Shown here in pieces: positions 36,600-44,650 of a stretch of 46,402 bases of DNA. The DNA is taken from contig CAIUUO010000182.1 of assembly GCA_903902325.1 (NCBI GenBank), positions 1 to 46,402 on the forward strand, read 5' to 3'. The notes below the pieces were generated by a model, which was not told where the DNA came from, ran no database searches, and saw only the letters and a list, made by a program, of their open reading frames with translations. This DNA comes from an uncultured Bacteroidia bacterium (GTDB lineage: Bacteria; Bacteroidota; Bacteroidia; Bacteroidales; Prolixibacteraceae). Each line of letters begins with the position of its first letter. Position 1 is the stretch's first letter. The position numbers were made by a program, and so were the translations under genes.

Positions 36600-36624
36600 G
36601 GCGGGGGAAAACCTCCGCCTTTTT
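36600..36624 (+). terminator. Rho-independent terminator between FN3-like gene and sulfatase
   Basis: An 8-bp stem GGCGGGGG/CCTCCGCC (one G-T pair) with loop AAAA is followed by TTTTT. It lies 137 bases after the FN3-like gene and 73 bases before the sulfatase start. It could end the former or attenuate the latter. Confidence 0.85.
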
Positions 36625-36697
36625 GCTGATGTTCATTTGGGTTGATTTTGTACATCGGATCCATGCACCAATAACAATTTCAAGTATATAAAATTCA

Positions 36698-38212
36698 ATG
36701 AATAAATTTCCGTTACTCATTCTCGGATCAATAGCGCTTTCAGCCAACGGCCAGCAGCATATGCCCGACAAACCGAATATCATCTTTATCCTTTCAGATG
36801 ATGTCGGGTATGGTGATCTTTCATGTTATGGGGCCAAGGCAGTGCAAACACCCAGTATCGACAATCTCGCAAGCAAGGGTATTCGGTTCACCCATGCCTA
36901 TGCTTGTTCTTCTACCTGTACACCATCGCGTTACGGACTGTTAACGGGCCAGTATCCATGGAGACGGAACGACACGGGTATTGCCCGCGGGGATGCACCC
37001 ATGATAATCAGTCCGGATCAAAAAACTGTTGCTTCTGTTTTGAAGGACGCAGGCTATGAGACCGGTGTTGTCGGAAAATGGCACCTCGGACTTGGTGAAG
37101 GTGGTTTCAACAACCAGGCTTGGAACGATTCCATAACCCCGGGTCCAAAACAGATTGGTTTCGATTACTCCTTCATCATGGCAGCGACAGGCGACCGGGT
37201 GCCATGCGTCTTCGTCGAAAATCAGCGCGTGGCCCGCCTCAATCCCAAAGACCCCATCCAGGTTAGTTACACAACACCATTTGAGGGCGAACCTACCGGG
37301 AAAGCCAACCCCGAACTTTTAAAGCTGCATCCAAGCCATGGCCACGATCAGGCAATCGTGAACGGCATTAGCAGGATCGGATTCATGAAAGGAGGAAAAT
37401 CGGCCCTTTGGGTGGACGAGAACATTGCGGATACCATTACCACGAAAGCCGTAAATTTCATTGAAAGAAACCGTAATCATCCATTCTTCCTCTATTTCTG
37501 CACCCAGGATATCCACGTGCCGAGGGTTCCGCATCCCCGCTTCAGGGGAAAGACAACCATGGGAGCGCGTGGTGATGCCATTGTCGAATTTGACTGGTCG
37601 GTTGGCAGGATTACTGAAACCTTGAAACGTTTGGGACTGGATAAAAATACACTTATCATTGTGAGCAGCGACAATGGTCCGGTGGTGGATGACGGATACA
37701 AGGACGAAGCCCGCGAAAAGCTTGGAAACCATACTCCCTGGGGTCCGCTCAGGGGTGGAAAATACAGTGCCTTTGAAGCAGGAACGAGGGTTCCGTTTAT
37801 ACTTTCCTGGCCGGGAAATGCCCGAAAGGGAACCTCTGAGGCAATGGTAAGTCAGATCGATCTGATGGCTACACTCTGCGGTCTTGTTGGTCAGCCCGTT
37901 CCGCCAGGTTCAGCGCCTGACAGCTACAATCAACTCGAAGTATGGTTGGGAAAATCCAGCAAAAACCGTTCCTGCATCATCGAACAGTCAACCGGCACAC
38001 TCTCTTTGGTGGACGGCATCTTTAAATACATACAACCCTCCAACGGACCCAAAACGGACGATTTCACCCATACTGAACTCGGGAATGATCCTGAACCGCA
38101 ACTGTATAACCTCCGCGATGACCAGGATGAGAAAAACAATCTGGCCAGGCAACATCCTGAGATGGTCAAAAAACTATCCGATCAACTGACAAAATCAAAA
38201 TCCAATCCCTGA
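36698..38212 (+). CDS. Sulfatase (arylsulfatase A-like, Cys type)
   Basis: The 504-residue protein has a short signal (ALSANGQQ) and the sulfatase N-terminal block NIIFILSDDVGYGDLSCYG (metal-binding Asp pair). The formylglycine motif is C74-T-P-S-R, followed by YGLLTGQYPWRR, and GKWHLG and SSDNGPVVDD supply further metal and sulfate contacts. Maturation needs a formylglycine-generating enzyme such as an anaerobic radical-SAM maturase; none is in the window. Periplasmic or exported hydrolase of a sulfated organic compound, substrate unknown. No carbohydrate-utilisation genes surround it. Confidence 0.93.
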   Translation: MNKFPLLILGSIALSANGQQHMPDKPNIIFILSDDVGYGDLSCYGAKAVQTPSIDNLASKGIRFTHAYACSSTCTPSRYGLLTGQYPWRRNDTGIARGDAPMIISPDQKTVASVLKDAGYETGVVGKWHLGLGEGGFNNQAWNDSITPGPKQIGFDYSFIMAATGDRVPCVFVENQRVARLNPKDPIQVSYTTPFEGEPTGKANPELLKLHPSHGHDQAIVNGISRIGFMKGGKSALWVDENIADTITTKAVNFIERNRNHPFFLYFCTQDIHVPRVPHPRFRGKTTMGARGDAIVEFDWSVGRITETLKRLGLDKNTLIIVSSDNGPVVDDGYKDEAREKLGNHTPWGPLRGGKYSAFEAGTRVPFILSWPGNARKGTSEAMVSQIDLMATLCGLVGQPVPPGSAPDSYNQLEVWLGKSSKNRSCIIEQSTGTLSLVDGIFKYIQPSNGPKTDDFTHTELGNDPEPQLYNLRDDQDEKNNLARQHPEMVKKLSDQLTKSKSNP

Positions 38213-38268
38213 TTGTCTCATCTTTTGTCCTAATTTATTTCTTTTTATGTTACACGACTTAAACCATT

Positions 38269-38290
38269 TTAATTGACATTTGTCAATTAA
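38269..38290. promoter_or_regulatory. Perfect 10-bp inverted repeat with FNR-like core (TTGACATTTGTCAA)
   Basis: The arms TTAATTGACA and TGTCAATTAA are exact reverse complements separated by TT. The core TTGAC-N4-GTCAA (38272-38285) is an FNR/DNR-type box. It sits five bases upstream of a TATATTTG box and about 34 bases from the start of the Crp/Fnr gene, so it is probably an autoregulatory operator. Confidence 0.8.
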
Positions 38291-38294
38291 ATCA

Positions 38295-38302
38295 TATATT
38301 TG
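38295..38302 (+). promoter_or_regulatory. -7 box TATATTTG of the Crp/Fnr gene
   Basis: This exact TAnnTTTG match lies 22 bases before the ATG at 38324. The FNR-like palindrome covers the region where the -33 element would be, so bound protein could either block or replace that contact. Confidence 0.65.
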
Positions 38303-38323
38303 TATCAGATTTTATTACTGTTT

Positions 38324-39058
38324 ATGTCAGAATCGCAGGATAATCCCAATTGTGGAAATTGTTTGGAATGCAGGTATGATTGCTGCTTTAGCAACCGTAA
38401 CTGTGGTGATTCACATATCTTTGGAATTCTCACACCGGATGAACTTCATTCGCTGATGGACAATAAACGGCAGATTCACTTCAGGTCAGGCGAAACCATC
38501 ATGAAGCAGAACACACCCCTCACCCATCTCGTATGCATAAAAAACGGATTGGCCAAGGTAGTATCCGAGGGTCCAAAAGGTAAAAACCTGATCCTCCAGA
38601 TTATTAAGTCGAACAGTATTTTTACAGGTGGTGGTGCGATCGTGGATGATTTCAGACATTTCACAGTTGCTGCCATAACAGATATCGATTGCTGTTTTAT
38701 TGATACAAGCCGGTTGTATAATCTATTGACTAAAAACAGTACCTTCTCGATTGAATTGCTCAAGCACTCCAACGATCAGCACATGAAGATGCTTGGCACC
38801 CTCATTAATTTAACGAACAAGTACATGCCCGGTCGTGTGGCCGACACACTTCTTTACCTCAAAAACAGCGTCTTTGAAACAAATCCCTACAACTTTGTGC
38901 TCTCCAAGCAGGAACTTGCAGACATGTCAGGCATGACCAAGGAAAGCTTTATCCGAAGCCTGAAAGAATTCGAAGATTCGGGTTTGATCCGCCAAACCCG
39001 AAATGCCATAGAAATCCTGAAAGAAAACGAATTGATTGAAATTAGTCGCAACGGATAA
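38324..39058 (+). CDS. Crp/Fnr-family regulator with N-terminal Cys cluster
   Basis: I choose ATG 38324 because the longer reading would start inside the -7 box. The 244-residue protein has an unusual Cys-rich N-terminus with C10, C13, C16, C20, C21 and C27. A cyclic-nucleotide-binding-fold domain follows (about 35-150) with C71 and a CC pair at 123-124, then a C-terminal HTH (LSKQELADMSGMTKESFIRSLKEFEDSGLI). The HTH keeps the Glu and Arg (E-x3-R) that contact the TTGA half-site in FNR/CRP proteins. An N-terminal Cys set plus an internal Cys near 123 recalls the E. coli FNR [4Fe-4S] layout, so oxygen or redox sensing is plausible. Likely targets are its own promoter and the two cytochrome cassettes downstream. 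Confidence 0.87.
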   Translation: MSESQDNPNCGNCLECRYDCCFSNRNCGDSHIFGILTPDELHSLMDNKRQIHFRSGETIMKQNTPLTHLVCIKNGLAKVVSEGPKGKNLILQIIKSNSIFTGGGAIVDDFRHFTVAAITDIDCCFIDTSRLYNLLTKNSTFSIELLKHSNDQHMKMLGTLINLTNKYMPGRVADTLLYLKNSVFETNPYNFVLSKQELADMSGMTKESFIRSLKEFEDSGLIRQTRNAIEILKENELIEISRNG

Positions 39059-39072
39059 TTGATCTATGTCAA
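39059..39072. promoter_or_regulatory. FNR-like box TTGATCTATGTCAA upstream of cassette 1
   Basis: A TTGAT-N4-GTCAA match begins at the base after the Crp/Fnr stop codon and ends 178 bases before the hexaheme lipoprotein ATG. The same core occurs at 38272 and 42513. Confidence 0.7.
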
Positions 39073-39250
39073 TATTTTAATTGATATGGAGCAGATTATT
39101 GAGTGATTAATGTATGTATTAGCATGTCGACATATCAACATATATTCTTTTTGGCATATTTAACATTTATTAATCTTTACAGCGTGAATTTTTAAACGAA
39201 TAGTTATGTTCGTTAAACAATATTTTTTCAATCTAATTTTTTTTTACAGC

Positions 39251-40513
39251 ATGAAAATTCAAAGATTTTTTAAACTATCAATTTTTGCAGTTGCTTTAAT
39301 GGCATTTGGTGCCGCTTGTGTAAAAGAAGGCCCTCCGGGACAAACTGGAGCCGCTGGTACAAACGGTACAAATGGCAAAGATGCCAATTCGACCTGTCTA
39401 ACCTGTCATACTACAGCCAACATGACTGCCAAGGAGACTCAGTATGAGTTGTCCAAACACTTCTTCGGTACATCCAGTGCAAGAAATACAAAATATTGTG
39501 CCAGATGTCATACAAGCGAGGGATTTAAGGAAATTACCTCACAAAATAAATATGTAGCATCCAACGATATTCCAAATGGTACACGCGTTACCTGCGAAAC
39601 TTGCCATGCTCATACAACTTTTGAATTTGGATCGGATCCTGCTTCCCTGATTTTAACTGTCAATGATCCGGTATATCTGAACTATTTCAACAATCTGAAA
39701 GCGGTAGATTTTGGCAAAAAGAGCAATCTTTGCTCAACTTGTCACCAGATTCGCGGAGTCACAAGTGTCAATTATACGGATGCTGCTGGTAAAGTACAGA
39801 CATTCAATCAGCTTCCCTACTTCCCATTGGATGTGACAAAGCAAAACACAACTGTTAAATATACGATAGGTACCAGTTTCGCTGTTCACGACGGGAACCA
39901 GTCAAACGAATTTGCCGGAATCAACGGATATGAATTTTCGGGTCAAACTTATACCAGGACCTGGCAGCATTCGTCATTCAATTGCACGGATTGTCACATG
40001 AATGAGTATGATGCAACAACAAAAACTGGTGGACATACGCTGATCGTTAACAAGGCAAAATGTACAGCCTGCCATGGTTCCGATAAGTTAACTCCTATTC
40101 AGAACAACATCAAAGCCAAATTAACAGAATTGGCAGAAGCTCTTTCGGCCAGAAAAGTATTCAAGAAAACCGTCAATGCTTCAACAGGAGCTGTTTCCTA
40201 CAGCGCTGAGCCAACACACGATTTCTTCGGCACACTTTTCCCAACCACAGCCTCGGCAACCTTATTTGGAACAGCATTGGCTTCAGCAAATACAGTATCA
40301 CCAACAACCGGTCTGGTTATTCCTGCAAATACAGTAACAATGGCTACTGATACCGATTGGGCAAACAGATTGGGTCGTGAATGGAAATATGGAGAGCTGG
40401 GAGCCGCATACAACTACGGTTGGGTGAATTTTGGAACTTCCATGGGTGTCCATAATCCAAAATATACCCTTCAGTTGCTTCAAACATCTATTGATTGGTT
40501 GAAAGCCAACTAA
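39251..40513 (+). CDS. Hexaheme cytochrome c lipoprotein with collagen-like linker (cassette 1)
   Basis: ATG 39251 is preferred over an upstream start (39206) because it gives a clean lipoprotein signal, matching the paralogue at 42709. The leader ends AFGAAC with a lipidated Cys, followed by VKEG and a Gly-X-Y run (GPPGQTGAAGTNGTNGKDA). Six CXXCH sites follow: CLTCH, CARCH, CETCH, CSTCH, CTDCH and CTACH. Probably an outer-membrane electron-transfer protein, inside or outside face unknown. A hairpin terminator follows at once, then the monoheme lipoprotein and the barrel gene. Apart from leader, linker and first heme, it is poorly alignable by eye with its partner in cassette 2. Confidence 0.88.
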   Translation: MKIQRFFKLSIFAVALMAFGAACVKEGPPGQTGAAGTNGTNGKDANSTCLTCHTTANMTAKETQYELSKHFFGTSSARNTKYCARCHTSEGFKEITSQNKYVASNDIPNGTRVTCETCHAHTTFEFGSDPASLILTVNDPVYLNYFNNLKAVDFGKKSNLCSTCHQIRGVTSVNYTDAAGKVQTFNQLPYFPLDVTKQNTTVKYTIGTSFAVHDGNQSNEFAGINGYEFSGQTYTRTWQHSSFNCTDCHMNEYDATTKTGGHTLIVNKAKCTACHGSDKLTPIQNNIKAKLTELAEALSARKVFKKTVNASTGAVSYSAEPTHDFFGTLFPTTASATLFGTALASANTVSPTTGLVIPANTVTMATDTDWANRLGREWKYGELGAAYNYGWVNFGTSMGVHNPKYTLQLLQTSIDWLKAN

Positions 40514-40528
40514 GCTAAGAAAGGATAT

Positions 40529-40559
40529 AAAAAAGACTTCCGAATGCGAAGTCTTTTTT
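40529..40559 (+). terminator. Terminator after hexaheme gene, cassette 1
   Basis: AAAAAAGACTTC and GAAGTCTTTTTT arms flank the loop CGAATGC, beginning 16 bases after the stop. It lies inside the cassette, so the downstream genes need readthrough or a separate promoter. Confidence 0.88.
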
Positions 40560-40662
40560 ATATTGAATGAAAAAAGCCTCCTCAAAGAGAAGAACATTGG
40601 CCTGATCTTACGTGAATAATAGCAAAAGAATTCATGCAAAAGTTCTGATAATCAATATTTAA

Positions 40663-40670
40663 TATATTTG
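40663..40670 (+). promoter_or_regulatory. -7 box TATATTTG just before the monoheme gene
   Basis: An exact TAnnTTTG match ends six bases before ATG 40677. If used, transcription would begin at or next to the start codon, giving a leaderless or nearly leaderless mRNA for the two downstream genes. Confidence 0.45.
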
Positions 40671-40676
40671 TTTCGA

Positions 40677-41054
40677 ATGAAAAAATCATATGTTTATTTT
40701 CTTCTGGTTATGTTTGGGCTGCTGCTCAATGCCTGCAAATACGATTTTATCGTACCTGAGGTTACGACGCCGGTAGATCCTACGGTACCAGTTTCATTTT
40801 CAACGCAAATTGCACCTATTTTCAATACGGAGACTTGTGTTTCCTGCCACAAAACGGGAGGACAGGCACCGGATCTTACTACGGCCAATGCCTACAACAG
40901 TATCAAGACCATGAATCTTGCCAATACGACTACTCCTGAATCCAGTATTATCTATGCTTTCCCGGGTTCTTCTTCACATTCATGGAAAGGATACACGGCT
41001 TCAGAAGCACAATTGATTCTGACCTGGATAAAACAAGGAGCATTAAACAATTAA
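40677..41054 (+). CDS. Monoheme cytochrome c lipoprotein (cassette 1)
   Basis: Starting at ATG 40677, this 125-residue protein has a lipoprotein signal (FGLLLNAC, lipidated Cys), a Pro/Thr-rich linker and one CVSCH site in a small c-domain of the type that begins FSTQIAPIFNTETCVSCHKTGGQAPDL. A Met in KTMNL may be the axial ligand. It ends WIKQGALNN. A likely small electron shuttle between the hexaheme partner and a periplasmic donor. It lies 25 bases before the barrel gene. Confidence 0.87.
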   Translation: MKKSYVYFLLVMFGLLLNACKYDFIVPEVTTPVDPTVPVSFSTQIAPIFNTETCVSCHKTGGQAPDLTTANAYNSIKTMNLANTTTPESSIIYAFPGSSSHSWKGYTASEAQLILTWIKQGALNN

Positions 41055-41079
41055 TCAGGAGAAATTTAGAAATTACATT

Positions 41080-42015
41080 ATGAAGAAAACCATTATATTC
41101 CTCACTTTAGGTCTTTTAACTTTCACCTGTCAATTTGCCAGTAGTCAAACTGATTCCACGGCAACAGCACCAGAGGTTGTTGTCAACAAACCAGTTCGCT
41201 TCGTATGGGAAAGTGGTTACCTGATTGATCAGCAAACAGGTAAGATGGGTCCGGTCAATACACTTGAAGCTGCTATAGAGCATAAATTCGGAACCATGGA
41301 TAAGGGTTTTAAGGACCTCTACGGTATTTATGCACCGGGAGCAAACATTCGTCTCGCCCTTGATTATGTTGTAGCAAAAAACGTTCAATTGGGTTATGGT
41401 ATCCAGAAGAAAAACATGTACAGCGATTTCAATGCGAAATGGACACCGCTGCAACAGATGAATACGGGAATGCCGGTCACAGTCTCTTTTTATGGTAATG
41501 TGGGTATTGATGGCAGGGACCAGTCTGTTTGGACCGCCAATCAGTATTATCATTCTTCTGATCCATTTCCTTACAGTACCTACAGTTTCAAATTTTCAAA
41601 CCGACTTTCCTATTTTGGTCAAATGATGGTTGCTCGAAAGGTCTGCAATGCCTTCACGTTGCAGGTAGGAGCCAGTTTTTCCCACTTCAATACAGCACCA
41701 TGGCATCTCGATCACGATAAGGTTGGACTGCATGCCGGTGGCCGTGTGAAGATTTCACCGCAGGGATCTATCATCTTCAATTATGATATGCCGCTGCAAA
41801 TACAATCCATCTCGGAACAAGCTGACCAGTCAATACATTCACAACCGGTAATAGCTTTTGGATTCGAGGTTTCAACAAGTACCCATGCTTTCCAGATCTA
41901 TGCAGGAAACAATCAAACATTCCTTCCACAGGATGCAATGCTGAATAACCAGCAGAAAGTTATCTGGGAAAATTTTTGTCTGGGTTTCGCCATTACTAGA
42001 TTATGGGGGTTCTAG
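41080..42015 (+). CDS. DUF5777-type outer-membrane beta-barrel protein (cassette 1)
   Basis: The 311-residue protein has a signal peptide (ending FASSQ) and repeated amphipathic strands ending in a C-terminal aromatic (RLWGF), as for outer-membrane barrels. It contains VNTLEAAIEHKFGTM, GANIRLALDYVVAKNVQLGYG and ASFSHFNTAPWHLDHDKVG; several His and Asp lie in likely loops. DUF5777 barrels occur next to small c-type cytochromes in Bacteroidota. Possible sheath or pore for cytochrome electron transfer, by analogy only. Nearly identical to the copy at 44651. Confidence 0.82.
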   Translation: MKKTIIFLTLGLLTFTCQFASSQTDSTATAPEVVVNKPVRFVWESGYLIDQQTGKMGPVNTLEAAIEHKFGTMDKGFKDLYGIYAPGANIRLALDYVVAKNVQLGYGIQKKNMYSDFNAKWTPLQQMNTGMPVTVSFYGNVGIDGRDQSVWTANQYYHSSDPFPYSTYSFKFSNRLSYFGQMMVARKVCNAFTLQVGASFSHFNTAPWHLDHDKVGLHAGGRVKISPQGSIIFNYDMPLQIQSISEQADQSIHSQPVIAFGFEVSTSTHAFQIYAGNNQTFLPQDAMLNNQQKVIWENFCLGFAITRLWGF

Positions 42016-42162
42016 CTAATCGCATAAATGATACTGGTATCAAAGATCAAGTAAAAGAGATTATGAATGTAGAATTATAATCAAGCAAAAGGCAAGATTA
42101 GAAGAATTACAAAATTGTCCTGAAATCAATCTTTGGTCTTAATTTGAAGGCCTAATAAAAAG

Positions 42163-42193
42163 AAAACCACTTCCTCATCCGAAGTGGTTTTTT
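42163..42193 (+). terminator. Terminator of cassette 1
   Basis: AAAACCACTTC and GAAGTGGTTTT form a perfect 11-bp stem around CTCATCC, followed by T residues, 148 bases after the barrel gene. Confidence 0.88.
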
Positions 42194-42512
42194 GTTGAAC
42201 CCGGAAAAAATGCACTGTTTTTAACTAATCCAAATACAGATTCATTGAAACAAAAATTTGAAATTTTCATTTATGAAGCATATACCGCAAAATTCGATTT
42301 TATGATAAAAAAATTGAAAAGCCGTTTCAAAATACGGATAAAATAAAATATTTCATCAAATTTATTCGGGTATCCCCCTTTAAAAATACCTTCTTCTAAT
42401 TTAATAGGATAAATAAATTACAATAGCCTCTACTTTGTGTACTACTAAAATTTTAACTAAAAATTAGAGAAAATATAATTGTTGAATTTTTCTACACATA
42501 TTTCGATATTGA

Positions 42513-42526
42513 TTGATATATGTCAA
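42513..42526. promoter_or_regulatory. FNR-like box TTGATATATGTCAA upstream of cassette 2
   Basis: An exact TTGAT-N4-GTCAA box ends 182 bases before the ATG of the second hexaheme gene, almost the same distance as in cassette 1 (178 bases). Confidence 0.72.
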
Positions 42527-42708
42527 CATATTTTAAGATGCGCATTCTCAATTATCATGATTCAGACACATATATATCTGTCAATCTATCAACATCTTTC
42601 TATTTGTTTTGAGAATTTACAATTTTTAACTTTACAATCGTGTCTTTTTAGACTAATTGATGATTCAATTAAAAAATACTGTTTTTATTCTTAAAACTTT
42701 CAAAATCT

Positions 42709-44064
42709 ATGAAACTACAGAAATTCTTTAAACTTGCGATTTTTGCTCTTGCCCTTATGGCTTTTGGTGCAGCCTGTGTAAAAGAAGGCCCTCCCGGGAA
42801 AAATGGGACTGATGGTGCCAATGGCGCAACAGGTGCAGCAGGTAAAGATGCAAATGAGACTTGTAAAATGTGTCATACTCCTGCAAAAGTTGACATTATT
42901 GCCGTTCAATTTCAATATTCCAAACATGAAACAGGTGAAGCAGCCATTTCTGAAAGTGGAAATGCAGGTTGCAGTCCATGTCATACCCAGGGAGGCTTCC
43001 AGGATGTAGTTGCCAGAAAAGTGCCTTCAACATTCACAGTAGGTTCCAATGGTAAATTTGCAAATGATTATGCTTGCGATGTAACCAAGGCCTATGGAGA
43101 ATTGTTGTGCAGAACCTGCCACAGTTCCATCCACGAAACCTATACATCAACTGATCTTCCAAAACTGACCACAACGGCACCAGTTTCATTGACCTTCCTT
43201 GGAGGTAAAAAATCTGTAAACCTCACACAAGACAGTGGTAACAGCAACCTTTGCATCAAATGTCACCAACCACGTCCTTTCACTTTCAACAATACCAAGA
43301 ATGCTGCCTATACAGGCGACGTACTTAATTATGCCGGTCTTGCTGCAAAACCAACCGACGTATTCTTTGACGGAACTTCTGCTGCTACCATTGCACAAGC
43401 ACAGATTATTCCAGGATATCGTACACATACACACTACGGTACTGTAGGTGCAATTGTATCTGGAACCTGCGGTATTGAATTTACAGGACCTATGGCTTAC
43501 GCCCAGGCAGTTCACGTTACCAAGGCTTCCTGCCCTGATTGCCACATGGCATCCATGGTTGGCGGAACTGGTGGTCACAGCTTTAATGCAAAGGGAAATT
43601 TTGCAGGTTGTAACATTTCAGGATGCCATACAGGTGTCGATGCAACGAGTGCAAAATATTGGGTGAACCCAAGAGCTGCCATCAAAGGTTTGCTTGAGCA
43701 ACTTGCTGCCAAATTAAAATACAACGGTGTTGAGTTCATGAACAGGAATACTGATGCCACAACCAATTTATGGGCAGGTATTACAACCAACAACTATGAT
43801 GGTTATATGAACGTTTATGACCCTGCAACCAATCCAACAGGACAAGCCATGAATCCTATACAATTCCAGAACCCAAGCCCTGCTGCTTCCTGGACACCGG
43901 AACAAAAGGCTTATAACCTGACATTGCAAGTGTTAAAAATGACAAATGCCCAGTTTGGTGCCATGATTAACTTCCAGCTTTGTCTGCGCGAATACTCATT
44001 GGGTATTCACAACCTGGATTACACAAAAGCGTTGCTGACCAACTCTCTTGCTATTATCCCTTAA
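42709..44064 (+). CDS. Hexaheme cytochrome c lipoprotein with collagen-like linker (cassette 2)
   Basis: The 451-residue protein has a leader nearly identical to that of cassette 1 (LMAFGAAC lipobox, VKEGPPG). A longer Gly-X-Y run follows (GPP GKN GTD GAN GAT GAA GKD). Heme sites are CKMCH, CSPCH, CRTCH, CIKCH and CPDCH, plus one CX4CH (CNISGCH), so six candidates. From the second heme on it differs strongly from the cassette 1 protein while its flanking genes are nearly identical. Likely the substrate-specific or terminal electron carrier of this cassette. Confidence 0.88.
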   Translation: MKLQKFFKLAIFALALMAFGAACVKEGPPGKNGTDGANGATGAAGKDANETCKMCHTPAKVDIIAVQFQYSKHETGEAAISESGNAGCSPCHTQGGFQDVVARKVPSTFTVGSNGKFANDYACDVTKAYGELLCRTCHSSIHETYTSTDLPKLTTTAPVSLTFLGGKKSVNLTQDSGNSNLCIKCHQPRPFTFNNTKNAAYTGDVLNYAGLAAKPTDVFFDGTSAATIAQAQIIPGYRTHTHYGTVGAIVSGTCGIEFTGPMAYAQAVHVTKASCPDCHMASMVGGTGGHSFNAKGNFAGCNISGCHTGVDATSAKYWVNPRAAIKGLLEQLAAKLKYNGVEFMNRNTDATTNLWAGITTNNYDGYMNVYDPATNPTGQAMNPIQFQNPSPAASWTPEQKAYNLTLQVLKMTNAQFGAMINFQLCLREYSLGIHNLDYTKALLTNSLAIIP

Positions 44065-44085
44065 TTGGATGGCAGGATACTATAT

Positions 44086-44118
44086 AAAAAAGGCTTCTCT
44101 CGATTGGAAGTCTTTTTT
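44086..44118 (+). terminator. Terminator after hexaheme gene, cassette 2
   Basis: The stem GGCTTC/GAAGTC (one G-T pair) is flanked by A6 and T6 runs, 22 bases after the stop. It matches the position and sequence style of the terminator at 40529. Confidence 0.82.
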
Positions 44119-44252
44119 ATATTGAGTCCTGAAATCTTCACGATGAAACGAACATGAGCCAGTACATGCAATGAAATGTTGCAGGTTCTCCCGGATAAAA
44201 AAGGGAAAAGCGTAACGTTCTAATATTCATTATCTAACAAAGAAATTTCAGA

Positions 44253-44627
44253 ATGAAAAAAACAAAAATATATTTTCTCCTGGTTCTGTTTGGGCTTATG
44301 CTCAATGCATGTAAATACGATTTTATCGTGCCGGAGGAGTTGCCACCGATAGATACAACAGTACCTGTTTCGTTTTCGACACAGATAGTACCTATATTTA
44401 CCAGTGGTTGTGTTTCATGTCACAAGACGGGTGGTCAGGCACCTGATCTTTCTGCTGCCAATGCCTACAGCAGCATCAAAACCATGAATCTAGTCAACTC
44501 AACAACTCCTGAAACCAGTATTATCTATGCATTCCCGGGTTCTTCCTCCCATTCCTGGAAAGGATACACAGCCTCTGAAGCACAACTGGTTCTGACCTGG
44601 ATAAAACAAGGCGCATTAAACAATTAA
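44253..44627 (+). CDS. Monoheme cytochrome c lipoprotein (cassette 2)
   Basis: This 124-residue paralogue of the protein at 40677 shares the lipobox LNAC, the YDFIVPE segment, the CVSCHKTGGQAPDL heme region and the identical end WIKQGALNN. Differences cluster in the linker and just before the heme, where one residue is missing. It lies 23 bases before the second barrel gene. Confidence 0.87.
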   Translation: MKKTKIYFLLVLFGLMLNACKYDFIVPEELPPIDTTVPVSFSTQIVPIFTSGCVSCHKTGGQAPDLSAANAYSSIKTMNLVNSTTPETSIIYAFPGSSSHSWKGYTASEAQLVLTWIKQGALNN

Positions 44628-44650
44628 TCAGGAAATTTAAGAAACTAGAG

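Larger units (their letters stand above)
42016..42708 (+). other. Intergenic region between the two cassettes
   Basis: This 693-base AT-rich gap holds the cassette 1 terminator, the FNR-like box at 42513 and a leader related by eye to that of cassette 1 (compare ...aatctttacagcgtg with ...aactttacaatcgtg). The only ORF of note (42479-42694) starts at TTG, is low complexity and covers the regulatory box, so I do not call it. No other gene seen. Confidence 0.6.

Noticed and set aside
42479-42694. 71-codon ORF in the inter-cassette gap
   Set aside because: TTG start, very AT-rich, Ile/Leu/Ser/His-heavy, and it contains the FNR-like box; likely non-coding.
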